Of a stretch of 7,364 bases of DNA, positions 4,951 through 7,364 are shown piece by piece. The first letter of the stretch is position 1. Every line of letters begins with the position of its first letter. Both the position numbers and the translations under genes were made by a program. The stretch is from the NCBI GenBank assembly GCA_027035825.1, contig JALVTX010000168.1, positions 1 through 7,364 on the forward strand, in the 5' to 3' direction. Below the pieces are notes generated by a model that did not search any database, was not told where the DNA came from, and saw nothing but the letters and a program-made list of their open reading frames with translations. The stretch is from Mariprofundaceae bacterium. GTDB lineage: Bacteria > Pseudomonadota > Zetaproteobacteria > Mariprofundales > Mariprofundaceae.

Positions 4951-6321
4951 TCAGATGTTCCGGGCCTGTTCCTCGGCGTTGCCGGTATAGGCGGCCGGCG
5001 TCAGCGCCAGCAGCCGTTTTTTGGCATCCTGGGGGATATCCAGCCCCTCGATGAAGGCGCGCAGCCGGTCGGCGTCTATCCGCTTGCCGCGGGTCAGCTC
5101 CTTCATCTGCTCGTAGGGGTTGGGCAGGCCATGGCGGCGCATCACCGTCTGCACCGCCTCGCCCAGCACCTCCCACTCGCCGTCCAGGTCGTCCAGCAGC
5201 CGGTCTCGGTTCAGCTCCAGCTTGCCCATGCCCCGAAGCACCGATTTCCAGGCCAGTAGCGCATGGCCCAGCCCCGCGCCCAGGCTGCGCAGCGCCGTGG
5301 AGTCGGAGAGGTCGCGCTGCCAGCGCGAGACCATCAGCTTGTCGCCCAGGTGTGACAGGATCGCGTTCGAAAGCCCCAGGTTGCCCTCGGCGTTCTCGAA
5401 GTCGATGGGGTTGATCTTGTGCGGCATCGTGGAGGAGCCGACCTCGCCCGGGATGGCGATCTGGCGGAAATATCCCAGCGAGATGTAGCCCCAGATGTCG
5501 CGGCAGAAATCGAGCAGGATGTTGTTGGCGCGGCCGACGGCGGCGTTCAGCTCGGCGATGTAGTCATGCGGCTCGATCTGCGTCGTGTACGGGTTCCAGG
5601 CCAGTCCCAGGGACTCGACGAAGCGCCTGGCCGCCGCCGGCCAGTCCACGTCCGGGTAGGCGGCCAGGTGGGCGTTGTAGTTGCCCACGGCGCCGTTGAT
5701 CTTGCCCATGACCGGCACGGCGGCCAGCTGCTCGCGTTGTCGCTTCAGGCGCCAGACGACGTTGGCCCATTCCTTGCCCATCGTCGTGGGGCTGGCGGGC
5801 TGGCCGTGCGTGCGCGACAGCATCGCGGCGTCGGCCATGGCATGCGCGCCCTCCGTCAGGCGGGCGATGATCTCGTCCAGGCGCGGCAGCAGCGCCTCCT
5901 CGCGCGCCCGCTTGAGCATCAGCGCATACGACAGGTTGTTGATGTCCTCGGACGTGCAGGCGAAGTGCAGGAACTCGGACACGGCGGCCAGCTCCGGCAC
6001 GGCGGCCAGCTTTTCCTTGAGGAAGTATTCCACCGCCTTGACGTCGTGGTTGGTGTTGATTTCGATGCTCTTGACGCGCGCCGCGTCCTTTTCGTCGAAA
6101 TCGCGGACGACGGATTCCAGCGCCTGGGTCGCCTCATTGGAAAAGGCCGGCACCTCGGGGATGTCCGGATGCGCCGAGAGCATTTGCAGCCAGCGGATTT
6201 CGACCTGCACGCGGGCGTGAATCAGGCCGAACTCGCTGAACACGGGACGAAGCTCGGCAACCTTGCCCGCATAGCGGCCATCCAGCGGCGAGAGGGCGGT
6301 CAGACTGGAAACATGCATCAT
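4951..6321 (-). CDS. purB: Adenylosuccinate lyase
   Basis: Catalyses two fumarate-releasing steps of purine synthesis: SAICAR to AICAR, and adenylosuccinate to AMP. It is a cytosolic homotetramer of the fumarase/aspartase superfamily. Length is 456 residues, the same as E. coli PurB and unlike the shorter B. subtilis type. It opens with SSLTALSPLDGRY. The catalytic acid His172 is in SRTHGQPASP, the AxTSEDINN segment is at 121-129, and the superfamily signature GSSTMPHKINP (295-305) holds the catalytic serine (Ser296, equivalent to E. coli Ser295). There are two adjacent ATG codons, 6321 and 6318. GGAG at 6326-6329 is four bases from the first and seven from the second, so the second (455 residues) may be the real start. 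The gene is alone on its strand, convergent with ispH and divergent from the cytochrome gene. Confidence 0.97.
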   Translation of the reverse strand: MMHVSSLTALSPLDGRYAGKVAELRPVFSEFGLIHARVQVEIRWLQMLSAHPDIPEVPAFSNEATQALESVVRDFDEKDAARVKSIEINTNHDVKAVEYFLKEKLAAVPELAAVSEFLHFACTSEDINNLSYALMLKRAREEALLPRLDEIIARLTEGAHAMADAAMLSRTHGQPASPTTMGKEWANVVWRLKRQREQLAAVPVMGKINGAVGNYNAHLAAYPDVDWPAAARRFVESLGLAWNPYTTQIEPHDYIAELNAAVGRANNILLDFCRDIWGYISLGYFRQIAIPGEVGSSTMPHKINPIDFENAEGNLGLSNAILSHLGDKLMVSRWQRDLSDSTALRSLGAGLGHALLAWKSVLRGMGKLELNRDRLLDDLDGEWEVLGEAVQTVMRRHGLPNPYEQMKELTRGKRIDADRLRAFIEGLDIPQDAKKRLLALTPAAYTGNAEEQARNI

Positions 6322-6356
6322 TCTGCTCCGGGCGGCGGGAATGCCGCAGGCGGCGC

Positions 6357-6385
6357 ATGATGAACCAGCCGCGAGGCGCAGGCAA
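6357..6385 (-). promoter_or_regulatory. Candidate purB promoter
   Basis: On the minus strand, TTGCCT (6380-6385) and CATCAT (6357-6362) are separated by 17 bases, each matching four of six bases of the sigma-70 -35 and -10 consensus. Transcription would start near 6350, giving a leader of about 30 bases to the purB ATG pair. No PurR-like operator is obvious. Weak, found by eye. Confidence 0.3.
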
Positions 6386-6407
6386 TCCGCGAGCGCTGTT
6401 TTTGCAT

Positions 6408-6426
6408 CTTGCGGCGAGCTTGCGGC
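6408..6426. repeat. 8-base direct repeat in the purB/cytochrome spacer
   Basis: CTTGCGGC occurs at 6408-6415 and 6419-6426, with starts 11 bases apart, about one helical turn. The copies lie in the -35 and spacer region of the candidate cytochrome promoter, where an activator or repressor dimer could bind. The function is unknown and chance is possible in such G+C-rich DNA. Confidence 0.5.
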
Positions 6427-6437
6427 TTGCCTACAGT
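6409..6437 (+). promoter_or_regulatory. Candidate promoter of the cytochrome c gene
   Basis: TTGCGG (6409-6414, three of six matches) and TACAGT (6432-6437, four of six) are exactly 17 bases apart. The predicted start near 6444 gives a leader of about 24 bases before the preferred ATG at 6468. It fits that start and excludes the upstream ATG at 6357. The weak -35 and the overlapping direct repeat would suit an activated promoter. Confidence 0.3.
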
Positions 6438-6458
6438 CTGCCCATGCGCGTCGGGTTC

Positions 6459-6464
6459 GAGGGG
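6459..6464 (+). promoter_or_regulatory. Ribosome binding site that decides the cytochrome start
   Basis: GAGGGG ends three bases before the ATG at 6468; taking GAGG as the core, the gap is five bases. The other in-frame ATGs, at 6357, 6360 and 6444, lack such a site. Starting here also puts the basic n-region of the signal peptide at the very N-terminus. Confidence 0.45.
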
Positions 6465-6467
6465 ACG

Positions 6468-7001
6468 ATGGGGAGGCGGCATCGCGGGCGCTGCCGGCAG
6501 CGGCCCGTTCTGCTTGGGGTTCGCGCCGCGTGGTGGGTCATGGCGCTGGCCGCGCTGGGCCTGAATGCCGCCGCGGCGCTGGCCGCCGGTGCGTCCAAGG
6601 CGCAGCCGGAGTCTCAGGGCGGCAAGCCCGCGACGAGCGAGCAGCCCGGGAGCAATGCAAGTCCGGCGGAAGCGGGCGGGCAGGCCGCAAGCAAGGCCGT
6701 CGCCGACGTCGAGCATGGACGCAAGATCTTCCAGACCATCTGCACCCACTGCCATCGCACCGATTACGAGACCAGCCCCGTCGGCGCTCCGGGCCTGCGC
6801 GACGTGATGGAACGCCACACGCCGGAATGGGAGGATCAGTGGCTGACCAGCCCTGCCGCGTTCGCCAAGCGGGACGAAACGGCCAAGGCGCTGGTCGAGT
6901 CCAACCCCTACGGCCTGACCATGCCGACCTTGCCGGAGATGCAGGACCCGCGGAACCGGCGCGATGTCATCGAGTTCCTTCAGACCCTGAAGGGCGACTG
7001 A
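6468..7001 (+). CDS. Secreted mono-heme c-type cytochrome
   Basis: Predicted 177-residue exported cytochrome c that carries electrons in the periplasm. A signal peptide has a basic start (MGRRHRGRCRQR), a hydrophobic core to about residue 38, and a likely cut after ALA (37-39). If uncleaved, the same segment would be a membrane anchor. Residues 40-79 are an Ala/Gly/Ser/Gln-rich linker, probably disordered. The heme domain follows: helix HGRKIFQTICTHCHRTD with the CTHCH heme site (92-96) and His96 as proximal ligand, GAPGL (106-110), Met152 in YGLTMPTLP as likely distal ligand (Met158 is the alternative), and a C-terminal helix RRDVIEFLQTL. This is class I cytochrome c order, in about 100 residues. 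The in-frame ATG at 6357 would add 37 residues ahead of the signal peptide and is disfavoured. The electron partner is unknown; neither neighbour is a respiratory gene. Confidence 0.88.
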   Translation: MGRRHRGRCRQRPVLLGVRAAWWVMALAALGLNAAAALAAGASKAQPESQGGKPATSEQPGSNASPAEAGGQAASKAVADVEHGRKIFQTICTHCHRTDYETSPVGAPGLRDVMERHTPEWEDQWLTSPAAFAKRDETAKALVESNPYGLTMPTLPEMQDPRNRRDVIEFLQTLKGD

Positions 7002-7364
7002 CGCGCCGTTCGTCGCCGCGGTTGCCGCCGCTGTTGCCAGTCGCCGCGGCCGCCGGCGCATGGGTTTCCTCGCCGCTCCCCAGCAGCGCCTCCAGCTCCG
7101 GCCAGACGCCGGATAGCGCCACGCGTTGCGCGCGTTGGCCGCGCCGCATGAGCGCCGTGCCCGCAAGCGCGCCGCCGGCGTAGAACGCGGCGCGGCCGGA
7201 GAGCACGCCTTGCCGGCCGGCCGCGCCCAGCTCCAGCCGCAGGCGCGGCAGCATCAGCCGGGCGCGGGTGGATGCGCGCGCGGCGAAGCGGAAGCGGGTC
7301 GTCAGGCGGGAGAAATGCAGCGGCGCGTCCATGGGCAACGCCGCCTCGCCCGCCGCCAGGTGGA
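6967..7364 (-). CDS. C-terminal part of an unrecognised protein (cut by window edge)
   Basis: The last 131 codons of a minus-strand gene whose start lies beyond the right edge. Third positions are strongly G/C down to about 7010, which supports real coding. Residues 1 to about 95 alternate charged and hydrophobic positions, as in LHFSRLTTRFRFAAR and RLMLPRLRLEL, and suggest beta strands. A short helix, WPELEALLG, follows, and then a low-complexity tail rich in Gly, Ala, Asn, Arg and Ser. No motif that I recognise is present. A beta-rich envelope protein (AsmA- or GspN-like) is a guess only. The final 35 bases overlap the 3' end of the cytochrome gene in antisense, where codon choice loses its G/C bias. 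Confidence 0.6.
   Translation of the reverse strand, partial: HLAAGEAALPMDAPLHFSRLTTRFRFAARASTRARLMLPRLRLELGAAGRQGVLSGRAAFYAGGALAGTALMRRGQRAQRVALSGVWPELEALLGSGEETHAPAAAATGNSGGNRGDERRVSRPSGSEGTR
6993..7017. terminator. Short inverted repeat at the cytochrome stop codon
   Basis: GGCGAC (6993-6998) pairs with GTCGCC (7012-7017) over a 13-base loop that contains the cytochrome TGA stop (6999-7001). A competing inner stem, GACG/CGTC (7000-7003, 7011-7014), uses part of the same sequence. There is no T run downstream. It may help end the cytochrome transcript against the converging gene, but in G+C-rich DNA a six-base stem can be chance. Confidence 0.25.

Noticed and set aside
6357..6467. Cytochrome start at ATG 6357
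   Set aside because: It would put 37 residues before the signal peptide, overlap the candidate purB promoter and precede the candidate cytochrome promoter.
7012..7049. Direct repeat GTCGCCGCGG at 7012-7021 and 7040-7049
   Set aside because: It falls in the low-complexity Ala/Gly/Asn codons of the partial gene and is explained by base composition.

Overview
This is a G+C-rich, densely coding stretch of a chromosome. The strong third-position G/C bias, an E. coli-type tRNA-Pro(CGG) with encoded CCA, the coaBC-dut gene pair, an E. coli-length PurB and a Bcp of the 'RMKNMYGRQVRGIERSTF' type point to a gamma- or betaproteobacterium. Genus and species cannot be told from the window. There is no CRISPR array, insertion sequence, phage gene or toxin-antitoxin pair. 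The window reads as core housekeeping DNA, and no gap between genes exceeds about 150 bases.

Layout. Bases 1-111 hold a tRNA-Pro(CGG) gene whose -10 box and G/C-rich discriminator lie at the left edge. Bases 174-3841 are a tight minus-strand operon read in the order bcp - coaBC - dut - Rrf2-type regulator - RsmC/RlmG-type methyltransferase. Its junctions are a 1-base TGATG overlap, a 4-base ATGA overlap, and gaps of about 5 and 20 bases. ispH is divergent from bcp across an 83-base shared promoter region and runs rightward to 4857. A 93-base convergent gap follows, with a 15-base tandem duplication and an inverted repeat. Then come purB on the minus strand, a 146-base divergent spacer, and a secreted mono-heme cytochrome c on the plus strand. 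The right edge cuts through a minus-strand gene of unknown function whose end overlaps the end of the cytochrome gene.

Function. The genes cover pantothenate-to-CoA synthesis (coaBC), dUTP removal (dut), peroxide defence (bcp), isoprenoid precursors by the MEP pathway (ispH, a 4Fe-4S enzyme), purine synthesis (purB), rRNA modification and an exported electron carrier. The least ordinary point is an Rrf2-family regulator directly after coaBC-dut, where E. coli has slmA. Its operon starts with a peroxiredoxin and shares a promoter region with an Fe-S enzyme gene, which suggests, without proof, a redox-responsive autoregulated unit. I found no evidence of a wholly new system.
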